Origin: Cyanobium sp.
GTDB taxonomy: Bacteria; Cyanobacteriota; Cyanobacteriia; PCC-6307; Cyanobiaceae
Assembly: GCA_014191535.1 (NCBI GenBank)
Contig: BJHC01000049.1
Coordinates: forward strand, 1 to 8,327
Direction of reading: 5' to 3'
DNA: 8,327 nucleotides
Translations under genes and position numbers: made by a program
Shown: one piece after another, positions 1 to 6,556 of the stretch
Layout: every line of letters begins with the position of its first letter
How positions within the stretch are numbered: position 1 is the stretch's first letter
Notes under the pieces: generated by a model
What the model saw: the letters and a program-made list of their open reading frames with translations, nothing else
The model's database searches: none
Told to the model about the DNA's origin: nothing

Positions 1-584
1 CCCTCCTGCTCCAGTTTCTGGCGCAGGTAGCGCACGTACACCTCGATCACGTTGCTGGCGGCACCCCGTTGGTCGTGCCACACCTGGCGCAGGATCTGCT
101 CGCGGCTCAGCACCTGGCCGCGGTGCTCCATCAGCACCAGCAGCATCGCGTATTCGCGCGCGGTGAGGGCCACCTGGCGCTGGCCCCGCCGCACCTCATG
201 GCGGCTGGGCACCACGGTGAGGTCCGCCAGGCTGAGCCGATCGGCGGGGGGCTGGCTCTTGGCCAGCAGCTTGCGGTGCAGGCGCAGGCGCGTCAGCAGT
301 TCGCTGGCCCCGGCGGAGGACAGCCAGAAGTCATCGGCGCCGCTGCGCAGCAGCTCCGATCGGGCGCTGACGCTGTCGCGGCCGATGTCCAGCAGCAGGG
401 GGGTGCTCCCCAGTCGCTGGCGAAGTTCCCCGATGCGCCCCTGCCAGTCCATCCCCAGCACCGCCAGATCACAGGGCTGTTGCCGTTGGGTCTCCCCCAC
501 CAGGCAGCGGTAGCCAGAGGCCTCCAGGCGCGGCGCCAGGGCTTCCGCCTCCGCGCCGAGCAGCAACAGCACCCCGTCGCTCAT
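1..584 (-). CDS. Atypical OmpR-family winged-helix response regulator, C-terminus cut by window edge
   Basis: The 194 visible residues start at the ATG at 584-582. Residues 1-107 have the length and pattern of a receiver domain (CDLAVLGM at 38-45, GADDFWLSS at 82-90). Residues 115-194 are a clear OmpR/PhoB winged helix: LTAREYAML at 140-148, LSREQIL at 159-165, and recognition helix [16 protein letters not shown] at 177-192. The family binds DNA, usually as a dimer, to control transcription. The receiver lacks the expected residues. The acidic pair after strand 1 reads G10-A11, the phospho-acceptor Asp is G44 (D46 lies two residues on), the Thr/Ser of strand 4 is I67, and the Lys before strand 5's end is S89. 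It is therefore probably not phosphorylated by a standard histidine kinase. The ATG overlaps the nadK stop (ATGA), so translation is likely coupled to nadK. The missing C-terminus should be about 20-35 residues. The target genes are unknown, and I cannot tie it to a named cyanobacterial regulator. Confidence 0.88.
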   Translation of the reverse strand, partial: MSDGVLLLLGAEAEALAPRLEASGYRCLVGETQRQQPCDLAVLGMDWQGRIGELRQRLGSTPLLLDIGRDSVSARSELLRSGADDFWLSSAGASELLTRLRLHRKLLAKSQPPADRLSLADLTVVPSRHEVRRGQRQVALTAREYAMLLVLMEHRGQVLSREQILRQVWHDQRGAASNVIEVYVRYLRQKLEQE

Positions 585-1498
585 GGTCCCGTGCCGTTGC
601 TGGGCTTGGCCACGTGGGGCAGGCCCCAGCCCAGTTTGTTGCGCAGCACCTGGAAGAACTCATGGTCCGCCAGGCGCACGAAGCGCACGGGATGGTCGCT
701 GCGGCGGATCAGCACCCGGTCCTCCGGCCACACGTAGCAACCGGCACTGCCGTCCACCACCATCATCAGGCGCTCTGGGGTGGCTGGGAACACGGTCACC
801 GGCTCCTGGTCACTGAACACCAGGGCCCGTGAGGCCAGGGAGTGGGGGGCGATCGGGGTGAGCTGCAGCACCGGGCAGTCCGGCGTGATCACCGGTCCGC
901 CGGCGCTGAGGGCATAGGCCGTGGAGCCGGTGGGGGTGGAGAGGATCACGCCATCGGCGGCGATGTCCACCGGGGCATGGCGCCCCACGGCGATCTCGAA
1001 ATGGCACATCGAGGTGAGGGGCTCGCGGTGCAGGGCCATCTCGTTGAGGCAGAGCACCTCCCAGCGCCGTTGCTCACCGCGCATCACGCTCACCACCAGG
1101 GTGGTGCGCTCCTCCACGGTCCAGTCGCCGGCGATCACCTGGTCGAGGGCCTGTTCCAGGGCGGGCAGGTAGGTCTCCGCCAGAAAGCCCAGGTGGCCGG
1201 TGTTGATGGTGAGGATCGGCACGTCGATCGGTGCCGTCTGGCGTGCCGCCGAAAGCACGGTGCCATCACCCCCCAGCACCATGGCCATGGTCATGCCGGC
1301 CTCGAAGTTGGTTGGCACGCAGGCGGCATGCCCCAGGGTGCGCAGGTGCTGGTCGGGGTTGGCGAAGCCCACCATGCCGCCGGAGCTGCTGGCGCGTGCC
1401 ACGTCGTATCCGGCCCCCCGCAGACGGGCCTCAATGGCATCGGCGGTGGCCAGGGCCAGGTCCTTGCCGTCGTTAACGATCAGTCCAACGCAGGGCAC
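581..1498 (-). CDS. nadK: NAD kinase
   Basis: The enzyme phosphorylates NAD+ (ATP as donor) to NADP+, in the cytosol; NADP is the terminal electron acceptor of photosynthesis. The protein has 305 residues, normal for the family. Seen: N-terminal VGLIVNDGK (4-12), the diagnostic GGDGT (76-80) after [14 protein letters not shown] (99-107), the NE pair (152-153), and the glycine-rich NAD-binding segment [16 protein letters not shown] (187-202). The start is GTG at 1498-1496. An ATG at 1518 is out of frame, and the MPCVGLIV beginning matches the usual family N-terminus. The gene sits 71 bases after pheS on the same strand and its TGA overlaps the ATG of the regulator downstream, so the three may be co-transcribed. 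Cyanobacteria often carry two NAD kinases; which of the two this is cannot be decided here. Confidence 0.96.
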   Translation of the reverse strand: MPCVGLIVNDGKDLALATADAIEARLRGAGYDVARASSSGGMVGFANPDQHLRTLGHAACVPTNFEAGMTMAMVLGGDGTVLSAARQTAPIDVPILTINTGHLGFLAETYLPALEQALDQVIAGDWTVEERTTLVVSVMRGEQRRWEVLCLNEMALHREPLTSMCHFEIAVGRHAPVDIAADGVILSTPTGSTAYALSAGGPVITPDCPVLQLTPIAPHSLASRALVFSDQEPVTVFPATPERLMMVVDGSAGCYVWPEDRVLIRRSDHPVRFVRLADHEFFQVLRNKLGWGLPHVAKPSNGTGP

Positions 1499-1537
1499 CG
1501 ATCGCGGGCGTGGGGCATGGGGAGTTTATGAGAGGCG

Positions 1538-1553
1538 CCCGGCCCTGGCCGGG
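1538..1553. repeat. GC-rich inverted repeat between pheS and nadK
   Basis: CCCGGCC and GGCCGGG form a perfect 7-base inverted repeat around a CT centre in the 71-base gap between the pheS stop and the nadK start. In RNA it would close as about six pairs with a four-base loop. In the minus direction (pheS to nadK) no T-run follows it, so it is not a standard intrinsic terminator. It could slow the polymerase, mark an mRNA processing point, or be chance in GC-rich DNA. Confidence 0.35.
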
Positions 1554-1569
1554 GCCGCCCGTTTTGGCC

Positions 1570-2577
1570 TCAGAACTGCTCCAGGAAGCGCAGGTCGCTG
1601 GTGAACAGGCGGCGGATGTCATCGATGCCGTGGCGCACCATGCAGAACCGCTCCACCCCAAGGCCGGCGGCGAAGCCGCTGTAGCGCTCCGGGTCGATCC
1701 CGAGGCCCTCGAGCACCGCCGGATCCACCATTCCGCAGCCCATCACCTCGAGCCAGCGGCCCCGCCATTGCACATCCACCTCGGCGGAGGGCTCGGTGAA
1801 GGGGAAGTAGCTGGCGCGGAAGCGCACCGGCAGGTCGCCGAAGAACTGCTGCAGGAAGGCGGTCACCGTGCCGCGCAGGTGGCTGAAATCCAGCCCCTCA
1901 TCGATGGCCAGCACCTCCACCTGGTGGAACACCGGTGAGTGGGTCGCATCCACGGCATCGCGGCGGTACACGCGGCCGGGGGCCACGATCCGCACGGGCG
2001 GCGGGTTGTTCTCCAGATGGCGGATCTGCACCGGGGAGGTGTGGGTGCGCAGCAGCTCGCTGTCGGAGAGATAGAAGGTGTCCTGCATGTCCCGCGCCGG
2101 GTGATGGGGCGGGATGTTCAGGGCGGTGAAGTTGTAGTAGTCGCTCTCGATCTCCGGGCCCTCTTCCACCCGGTACCCAAGGCCCGCAAAGATGTCCACG
2201 ATCTCCTCGATCGTGCTGATCAGCGGGTGGCGATGCCCGGCCGGGGTGTAGCGGGGCGGCATGGTCACGTCCAGGGTTTCGCGGGCAATGCGCTCCGCCA
2301 TGGCGGCCCCCTTCACCGCCGCCAGCCGTTCGCTCAGCAGGCCCTGAACCTGGTCCTTCAGCACGTTGGCGCGCTGGCCCACCAGGGGGCGCTCCTCGCC
2401 GGGCAATTTGCCCATGGCGCCGAGCACGGCCGAGAGCTTGCCCTTCTTGCCCAGCAACCCCACCCGCAGCTCTTCCAGCTCCGCGGCGGATCCGGCGGCG
2501 GCGATGGCATCGGCCGCCTGGGCCTCCAGCTGCTCCAGCTGAGCGGTGAGCTCCTGCAGGCTGACGGTGGCGCTCAA
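1570..2577 (-). CDS. pheS: Phenylalanyl-tRNA synthetase alpha subunit
   Basis: PheS is the catalytic subunit of the cytosolic alpha2beta2 enzyme that charges tRNA-Phe with phenylalanine. The protein has 335 residues, the usual length. Residues 1-95 form the N-terminal tRNA-binding coiled-coil region (LGKKGKLS at 42-49). The class II core follows: [11 protein letters not shown] (140-150), HTSPVQIR (179-186), motif 2 around [20 protein letters not shown] (201-220), [12 protein letters not shown] (258-269), GCGMV (280-284), and motif 3 GLGVERFCM (305-313). The start is TTG at 2577-2575. No ATG or GTG lies in frame within about 70 bases upstream, and the resulting [10 protein letters not shown] matches what I recall of cyanobacterial PheS. 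The beta subunit gene is not in the window, as is common in cyanobacteria. Transcription diverges from surE. Confidence 0.97.
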   Translation of the reverse strand: MSATVSLQELTAQLEQLEAQAADAIAAAGSAAELEELRVGLLGKKGKLSAVLGAMGKLPGEERPLVGQRANVLKDQVQGLLSERLAAVKGAAMAERIARETLDVTMPPRYTPAGHRHPLISTIEEIVDIFAGLGYRVEEGPEIESDYYNFTALNIPPHHPARDMQDTFYLSDSELLRTHTSPVQIRHLENNPPPVRIVAPGRVYRRDAVDATHSPVFHQVEVLAIDEGLDFSHLRGTVTAFLQQFFGDLPVRFRASYFPFTEPSAEVDVQWRGRWLEVMGCGMVDPAVLEGLGIDPERYSGFAAGLGVERFCMVRHGIDDIRRLFTSDLRFLEQF

Positions 2578-2645
2578 GACGGTGTTCCGGCGATCGCAGA
2601 CTCTAAGGAGGCGGCCTCTAGCCTCAGGCCAGTGGGTGAGCTGCC
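2578..2645. promoter_or_regulatory. Divergent pheS/surE intergenic region with one HIP1 octamer
   Basis: These 68 bases separate two genes that both start with TTG and must hold the promoters of both. I cannot pick convincing -35/-10 boxes. The cyanobacterial HIP1 palindrome GCGATCGC is at 2590-2597, the only full copy I found in the window. Short overlapping inverted repeats occur at 2608-2630 (GGCCT at 2613-2617 with AGGCC at 2626-2630; GAGGC at 2608-2612 with GCCTC at 2614-2618). They could be an operator but are short for DNA this rich in G+C. Confidence 0.45.
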
Positions 2646-3452
2646 TTGCGGATCCTGATCAGCAACGATGACGGCGTCTTCGCCGAGGGCATCCGCAGCC
2701 TGGCCGCCGAGGCCGTGGCCCGGGGGCACACGGTCACCGTGGTGTGTCCGGATCAGGAGCGCTCCGCCACCGGCCATGGCCTCACCCTGCAGACCCCCCT
2801 GCGGGCGGAGCGGGCCGATGCCCTGTTCGCTGAGGGCGTCACCGCCTGGGCCTGCAGCGGTACCCCCAGCGATTGCGTCAAGTTGGCCCTGTTCGCTCTG
2901 CTCGAGCAGTGGCCCGATCTGGTGCTCTCGGGCATCAACCATGGCCCCAACCTGGGCACCGACACCCTCTATTCCGGCACGGTGAGTGCCGCCATGGAGG
3001 GCACGATCGAAGGGCTGCCGGCCCTGGCGGTGAGCAGCGCCGATTTTCAGTGGCGGGCCTTCGATCCCGCCGCCCGCATCGCCCTGGATGTGGCGGAGCA
3101 AATGCTGCAGCGGGCGTGGCCCCAGGGGCTGTTGCTCAACCTCAACGTCCCGCCACTGCCGGCGGAACAGATCGGCCCCCTGCGCTGGTGCCGCAAGGCG
3201 GTGCGCCGCTACACCGATCAATTCGTGCAGCGGGTGGACCCCCGCGGCCGCACCTATTACTGGTTGGCCGGTGAGGTGGCCAACGATCTGGACGCCGAGG
3301 TGGCGGGGCCCGCGGCCTGGCCCACCGATGTGGCCCATGTGGCCAGCGGGGGTGTGTCGCTCACCCCCCTGCAGCCGGAGCTGTTCTGGCGAGGCGCCAC
3401 CGCTGACCTGCCCGAGCTGCAGCTGCCCTCGCTCGGGGCGATCCGGCCTTAG
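2646..3452 (+). CDS. surE: 5'-nucleotidase / survival protein SurE
   Basis: SurE is a metal-dependent phosphatase that removes the phosphate from 5'- and 3'-nucleoside monophosphates, and in some species from polyphosphate; it acts in the cytosol and is linked to stationary-phase survival. The protein has 268 residues, normal length. The metal site is complete: ISNDDG (5-10, D8 and D9), ERSATGHG (38-45, S40), and [10 protein letters not shown] (95-104, N98). GTVSAAMEG (111-119), LNLNVP (164-169) and the C-terminal [16 protein letters not shown] (227-242) also fit. The start is TTG at 2646-2648. It gives the canonical [12 protein letters not shown]-terminus, and the nearby GTG codons at 2632 and 2636 are out of frame; GGTGAG at 2635-2640 may serve as a weak ribosome site. 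The TAG stop overlaps the stop of the convergent membrane-protein gene. Confidence 0.96.
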   Translation: MRILISNDDGVFAEGIRSLAAEAVARGHTVTVVCPDQERSATGHGLTLQTPLRAERADALFAEGVTAWACSGTPSDCVKLALFALLEQWPDLVLSGINHGPNLGTDTLYSGTVSAAMEGTIEGLPALAVSSADFQWRAFDPAARIALDVAEQMLQRAWPQGLLLNLNVPPLPAEQIGPLRWCRKAVRRYTDQFVQRVDPRGRTYYWLAGEVANDLDAEVAGPAAWPTDVAHVASGGVSLTPLQPELFWRGATADLPELQLPSLGAIRP

Positions 3453-4036
3453 CTGCCGCTGGGGCGGTAGATCCGCTGCAGCAGCCACAGGCTGATCCAG
3501 AGGCCGATCAGGTGGGCGAACAGCACCTGGGTGTTGCCCAGCACCGAGAGCATCTCAATCGAGGTGATCGGCAGGCCGATCACCCGGCCGCCCATGCCCT
3601 GGCCCCCCTGGATCTGCGCCCCGAAGAAGCCCGGCACCTGCTGGGAGGCCTGCACGAACAGGCTGCCCGCGAGGGATTGATAGCCGATCACCGCCAGGGT
3701 GATGCCCCCCAGGTCGGCCAGCAGGCCGCGTTTGATCAGCCGTGCGGTTTCCCCCTTGCTGGGCCGCACGGGGCTGTTCAGGGCCCGGCCGCAGCGCACG
3801 ATCAACCAGCTCTGCCAGAGGCACCAGAGCAGCAGCAGAAAGGCCAGGGTGGTGAGGGAGATGCCCGGGCCCAGACCCAGGGCCCGGGAGGAATTGGCGG
3901 CCAGGCGGCCACCGATGTTGTTGAACAGCAACACCCCCACCACCACGATCCCCAGGGCGAGCTGGGCCCAGAAGCGCACCCAGCCCATGCGCCGCAGGGC
4001 GGCGGAGATCAGCTGCAGGTCGAGGCGATCGGCCAT
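3449..4036 (-). CDS. DUF3611-like four-helix integral membrane protein
   Basis: The start taken is the ATG at 4036-4034, giving 195 residues beginning [19 protein letters not shown]. An in-frame ATG at 4078 would add 14 residues that look less protein-like (Arg/Pro-rich), and neither start has a clear ribosome site. Four hydrophobic helices are visible at about 20-41, 58-80, 104-129 and 157-186. A basic loop [14 protein letters not shown] (91-104) and a Gly/Gln-rich loop (139-154) link them. Length, helix pattern and opening resemble the cyanobacterial/plastid DUF3611 family, whose biochemical role I do not know; thylakoid or plasma-membrane location is inferred. The gene is convergent with surE (stops overlap) and divergent from ribF. 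Family assignment is from recognition, not a search. Confidence 0.8.
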   Translation of the reverse strand: MADRLDLQLISAALRRMGWVRFWAQLALGIVVVGVLLFNNIGGRLAANSSRALGLGPGISLTTLAFLLLLWCLWQSWLIVRCGRALNSPVRPSKGETARLIKRGLLADLGGITLAVIGYQSLAGSLFVQASQQVPGFFGAQIQGGQGMGGRVIGLPITSIEMLSVLGNTQVLFAHLIGLWISLWLLQRIYRPSGS

Positions 4037-4140
4037 GGGGTTGCGGGTGGGACGCCGGGCGTGGCCCAAAGCTGCCATGGGAGGATGCCGCCGGCGAGGC
4101 CTTCTGCGGTTCTGTTGGCGTTTCCCGGGGTGGTTGACCA
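4037..4140. promoter_or_regulatory. Divergent spacer between DUF3611-like gene and ribF
   Basis: These 104 bases must contain the promoters of two divergently read genes if the ATG at 4036 is the true start on the minus strand. No clear -35/-10 pair is visible. I see no FMN riboswitch architecture ahead of ribF; the leader is too short and lacks its conserved multi-stem core. Confidence 0.35.
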
Positions 4141-5124
4141 GTGATTCCCCTGCGCCGCCCCGACCAAGCGCAGACGCCCACGGCCATCGCCCTGGGCAGT
4201 TTTGACGGCCTGCACGAGGGGCACCGCCGGGTGATCGCGGCCGCCGTGGATGGCGCCGCACCGCCGCTGGTGCCCACGGTGGTGAGCTTTTGGCCCCACC
4301 CGCGGGAGGTGCTGTTCGGGGAGCCGCGGCTGCGGCTCGACCTGCCGGCCGAGAAGCTTCACCTGCTGGAACCGCTGGGGATTCGCCAGTTGGTGCTGGT
4401 GCCCTTCACCCCCGCGCTGGCGGCCCTGAGCCCTGAAGCCTTCGTGGAGCAGGTGCTGGTGGGGCAGCTGCAGGCCCGGTTGGTGGTGGTGGGCGAAAAC
4501 TTCCGCTTCGGCCAGGGCCGCTGCGGCGATACCGAAGCCCTGGAACGTATCGGTGCCCGCCACGGCATGGCGGTGCGCGTGTTGCCGATGCTCTCGGACA
4601 GCCGGGAGCGGCTGAGCAGCAGCCGCATCCGGCGTGCCCTGGCGGCGGGGGCGTTGGCGGAGGCGGCGCAGCTGCTGGGGCGCCCCTATCGCTTTGGCGG
4701 CCGCGTGGTGCGGGGCCGCGGCCTGGGCCGCGAACTGGGTTGGCCCACCGCGAATCTGCAGGTGGATGGCCGCAAGTTCCTTCCCCAGGAGGGGGTCTAT
4801 GCCGCCTGGGTCTGGCACCAGGGGGAGCGGTTGGAGGGGGTGATGAACCTGGGGCCCCAGCCCACGGTGGATCCCACCGCCCCCTCGGCGGTGGAGGTGC
4901 ATCTGCTCGGTCGGCAGCTGCAGTTGGAGGGGGCGGAACTCACCGTGGAGCCCGTCGCCCTGCTGCGCCATCAGCAGCGGTTTGACAGCCTTGATGCGCT
5001 GGTGGCGCAGATCGCCGTTGATGCCCAGCGGGCTGAGGCGTTGCTGGTGTCAGCCGCCGGGGTAGGCGTTGCTCAGGCCCCAGGCGATGAAGGCGGTGAT
5101 GGCACCCAGCAGCAGAATCCCTGA
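4141..5124 (+). CDS. ribF: Bifunctional riboflavin kinase / FMN adenylyltransferase
   Basis: The enzyme phosphorylates riboflavin to FMN and adenylates FMN to FAD, in the cytosol. The protein has 327 residues. The N-terminal FAD synthetase domain (about 13-165) has the nucleotidyltransferase signature GSFDGLHEGHR (19-29), WPHPREVL (51-58), VVGENFRFGQGRCGD (116-130), and LSSSRIRRAL (158-167). The C-terminal riboflavin kinase domain (about 182-302) has GRGLGRELGWPTANL (192-206), GVYAAWV (218-224), MNLGPQPT (235-242), and VEVHLL (251-256). The start is GTG at 4141; an in-frame TGA lies two codons upstream at 4135-4137, so no earlier start is possible. The last 25 residues or so (from about 303, LVSAAGVG onward) go beyond the usual family end and are encoded opposite the 38-residue minus-strand peptide. 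They are rich in Gly/Gln and look like read-through of antisense sequence. Confidence 0.95.
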   Translation: MIPLRRPDQAQTPTAIALGSFDGLHEGHRRVIAAAVDGAAPPLVPTVVSFWPHPREVLFGEPRLRLDLPAEKLHLLEPLGIRQLVLVPFTPALAALSPEAFVEQVLVGQLQARLVVVGENFRFGQGRCGDTEALERIGARHGMAVRVLPMLSDSRERLSSSRIRRALAAGALAEAAQLLGRPYRFGGRVVRGRGLGRELGWPTANLQVDGRKFLPQEGVYAAWVWHQGERLEGVMNLGPQPTVDPTAPSAVEVHLLGRQLQLEGAELTVEPVALLRHQQRFDSLDALVAQIAVDAQRAEALLVSAAGVGVAQAPGDEGGDGTQQQNP

Positions 5125-5166
5125 CACCAGCACCGTCATCGGGCTCTCGGAATCACCCTGAGCCAT
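5050..5166 (-). CDS. Small 38-residue single-helix membrane protein, function unknown
   Basis: ATG at 5166-5164 to TGA at 5052-5050 encodes 38 residues. They begin MAQGDSESPMTVLVSG, continue as a hydrophobic helix at about 11-30 (ILLLGAITAFIAWG at 17-30), and end LSNAYPGG. The upstream AAGGGC, seven bases or so before the ATG on this strand, can act as a ribosome site. Acidic/polar N-terminus, one helix and a short polar tail are the build of small thylakoid subunits of photosynthetic complexes, but I do not recognise it as any named Psb, Psa, Pet or Ndh peptide and assign no function. It lies tail to tail with ribF, sharing 75 bases, and its start is 72 bases from the divergent thiE. The organised composition, a start with ribosome site, and third-base G/C preference make it more likely real than ribF's tail. 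Confidence 0.72.
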   Translation of the reverse strand: MAQGDSESPMTVLVSGILLLGAITAFIAWGLSNAYPGG

Positions 5167-5238
5167 TGCCCTTGCAGCCGTCACGTCGGCCACACCCTAC
5201 GCAGCCCGTTCCGTTTCTGCCCCTGTTCCGCGTTCCAG
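5167..5238. promoter_or_regulatory. Divergent spacer between 38-residue peptide gene and thiE
   Basis: These 72 bases must hold promoters for both neighbours. A short direct repeat is visible: GTTCCG at 5208-5213 and 5225-5230, then GTTCC at 5232-5236 just before the thiE ATG. No clear promoter boxes. No TPP riboswitch (THI box) is seen: the conserved CTGAGA and the downstream ACC-CTGAT-GG core are absent. Confidence 0.3.
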
Positions 5239-6306
5239 ATGCCCGCCCCTGAACACCTGCCGGCCGTGCTGCGGTTGTTGGACGCCAACCTGGACCGTGC
5301 CCGCGAGGGCTTGCGGGTGGTGGAGGACTGGTGCCGCTTCGGCCTGGATCGCCCCGATCTGGTGGCGCGGCTGAAGGATCTGCGGCAGCGCCTCGGCGTG
5401 TTGCATGGCGATGCCTACAAGCAGGCCCGCCATACCGCCACCGACCGTGGGGCCGGCCTCAGCCATCCCGCCCAGGCGGAACGGGAGCGGCCTGAGCAGG
5501 TGGTGGCGGCCAATTGCGGCCGCGTGCAGGAGGCGTTGCGGGTGTTGGAGGAATTTGCCCGGGGGGTGGATGACCCCTTGGCCGTGGAGGCGGCGGCCAT
5601 CCGCTACGCCCTCTACGACCTGGAGGTGGAGCTGCTGCGGGCCAACCGCGGCGGCGACGGTCGCCGCCAGCTGCTGCGCCAGTGCCGGCTGTACCTGATC
5701 ACCAGCCCCTCAGCGCAACTTGAGCCGATGGTGGAGGCGGCGCTGCGGGGCGGTGTACGCCTGGTGCAATACCGCGCCAAGGAGGGGGGGCTGGGGCCGG
5801 ATGGCCAGCCGATCACCGATGGGGTGCGCCTGCGGCAGGCCGAGGCGCTGCGGCAGCTGTGCAGCCGCCATGGGGCGCTGTTTGTGGTCAACGACCGCAT
5901 CGACATCGCCCTGGCGGTGGATGCCGATGGGGTGCATCTGGGCCAGGGGGATCTGCCGCCGGCACTGGCGCGGCGGTTGCTCGGCCCCGAGAAGCTGATC
6001 GGCCGCAGCACCCACGCCCTGCCGCAGTTGCGCCAGGCGGTGGCGGATGGCTGCGACTACGTCGGCGTGGGCCCCGTGAATGCCACCCCCACCAAGCCCG
6101 GCCGCGACCCGGTGGGGTTGGACTATGTGCGCCAGGCCGCCGCCGAAAGCCCGATCCCCTTCTTTGCCATCGGCGGCATCGATCTCACCACCCTGGAGGC
6201 GGTGCAGGCCGCCGGCGCCGAACGGGTGGCGGTGGTGCGGGCCATCACCGAGGCCGTGGATCCGGAGGCCGCCAGCCGTGCCCTGCTGCAGCGCCTCCAG
6301 CCATGA
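5239..6306 (+). CDS. thiE: Thiamine-phosphate synthase with N-terminal ThiD2-like domain
   Basis: ThiE joins HMP pyrimidine diphosphate to the thiazole phosphate to give thiamine phosphate, in the cytosol. The protein has 355 residues, about 140 more than a minimal ThiE. The C-terminal TIM barrel (148-355) is complete: LYLITSP (151-157), VQYRAKE (176-182), VVNDRIDIALAVDADGVHLG (216-235), GQGDLP (235-240), IGRSTH (254-259), YVGVGPVNATPTKPG (274-288), AIGGID (310-315), and AVVRAI (331-336). The extra N-terminal domain (1-140) is helical and contains two related segments, NLDRAREGLRVVEDWCRF (17-34) and NCGRVQEALRVLEEFAR (92-108). From memory this is the cyanobacterial ThiE extension catalogued as ThiD2-like; its activity is not shown by the sequence. 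The start is ATG at 5239, without a clear ribosome site. The TGA overlaps the thiS ATG. Confidence 0.95.
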   Translation: MPAPEHLPAVLRLLDANLDRAREGLRVVEDWCRFGLDRPDLVARLKDLRQRLGVLHGDAYKQARHTATDRGAGLSHPAQAERERPEQVVAANCGRVQEALRVLEEFARGVDDPLAVEAAAIRYALYDLEVELLRANRGGDGRRQLLRQCRLYLITSPSAQLEPMVEAALRGGVRLVQYRAKEGGLGPDGQPITDGVRLRQAEALRQLCSRHGALFVVNDRIDIALAVDADGVHLGQGDLPPALARRLLGPEKLIGRSTHALPQLRQAVADGCDYVGVGPVNATPTKPGRDPVGLDYVRQAAAESPIPFFAIGGIDLTTLEAVQAAGAERVAVVRAITEAVDPEAASRALLQRLQP

Positions 6307-6521
6307 GTGACACCAGCATCGGGATCCAGCTCAACGGCGAGGCCGTGCGTTGCCCGGCGGGCCTCAACCTGCTGCAGCTGCTGGAGCATCTGGGCTATCG
6401 CCCCCAGCTGGTGGTGGTGGAGTTCAACGGCGCCATCCTTCCGCGGCAGCGCTGGCCCGAACAGCCGGTACGGGAAGCCGATGGCGTTGAGGTGGTCACC
6501 ATCGTCGGTGGCGGTTCCTAG
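6303..6521 (+). CDS. thiS: Thiamine biosynthesis sulfur-carrier protein ThiS
   Basis: ThiS is a ubiquitin-fold protein whose C-terminal Gly-Gly is adenylated and then thiocarboxylated, donating sulfur to thiazole synthase ThiG. The protein has 72 residues, slightly above the usual 65-70. It shows the beta-grasp pattern: IQLNGEAVRCPAG (8-20), LNLLQLLEHLG (21-31), VVVEFNGAILPRQRW (37-51), and VEVVTIVGGGS (62-72). The sequence ends in Gly-Gly-Gly-Ser: codons GGT GGC GGT TCC then TAG at 6519-6521. The extra Ser after the glycines is unusual against the textbook Gly-Gly end. The ATG overlaps the thiE stop (ATGA), so the two are translated in concert. ThiG and ThiF partners are not in the window. 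Confidence 0.93.
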   Translation: MSDTSIGIQLNGEAVRCPAGLNLLQLLEHLGYRPQLVVVEFNGAILPRQRWPEQPVREADGVEVVTIVGGGS

Positions 6522-6556
6522 ATTCCGCCCATCCTTTGGTCCTGCGGAGTCCGGCG

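Noticed and set aside
842..1531. Long plus-strand frame (229 codons) opposite nadK
   Set aside because: The translation is rich in Gly/His/Arg with no motif, and it is the antisense image of a well-supported NAD kinase.
2590..2597. HIP1-rich region as a lineage marker
   Set aside because: Only one full GCGATCGC was found in 8.3 kb, so HIP1 is not enriched here.
1939..2658. Long plus-strand frame opposite pheS
   Set aside because: Low-complexity His/Gly/Arg/Gln sequence typical of antisense frames in GC-rich DNA; pheS motifs on the other strand are complete.
2574..3488. 304-codon minus-strand frame opposite surE
   Set aside because: No recognisable domain, Gly/Gln/Arg-rich; surE on the plus strand keeps its metal site and full length.
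4037..4261. Longer start for the DUF3611-like protein (up to 75 extra residues)
   Set aside because: The extra residues are Arg/Pro-rich, lack family features, and would overlap the 5' end of ribF on the opposite strand.
5167..5238. Possible TPP riboswitch ahead of thiE
   Set aside because: The leader is only 72 bases and lacks the conserved THI-box core.
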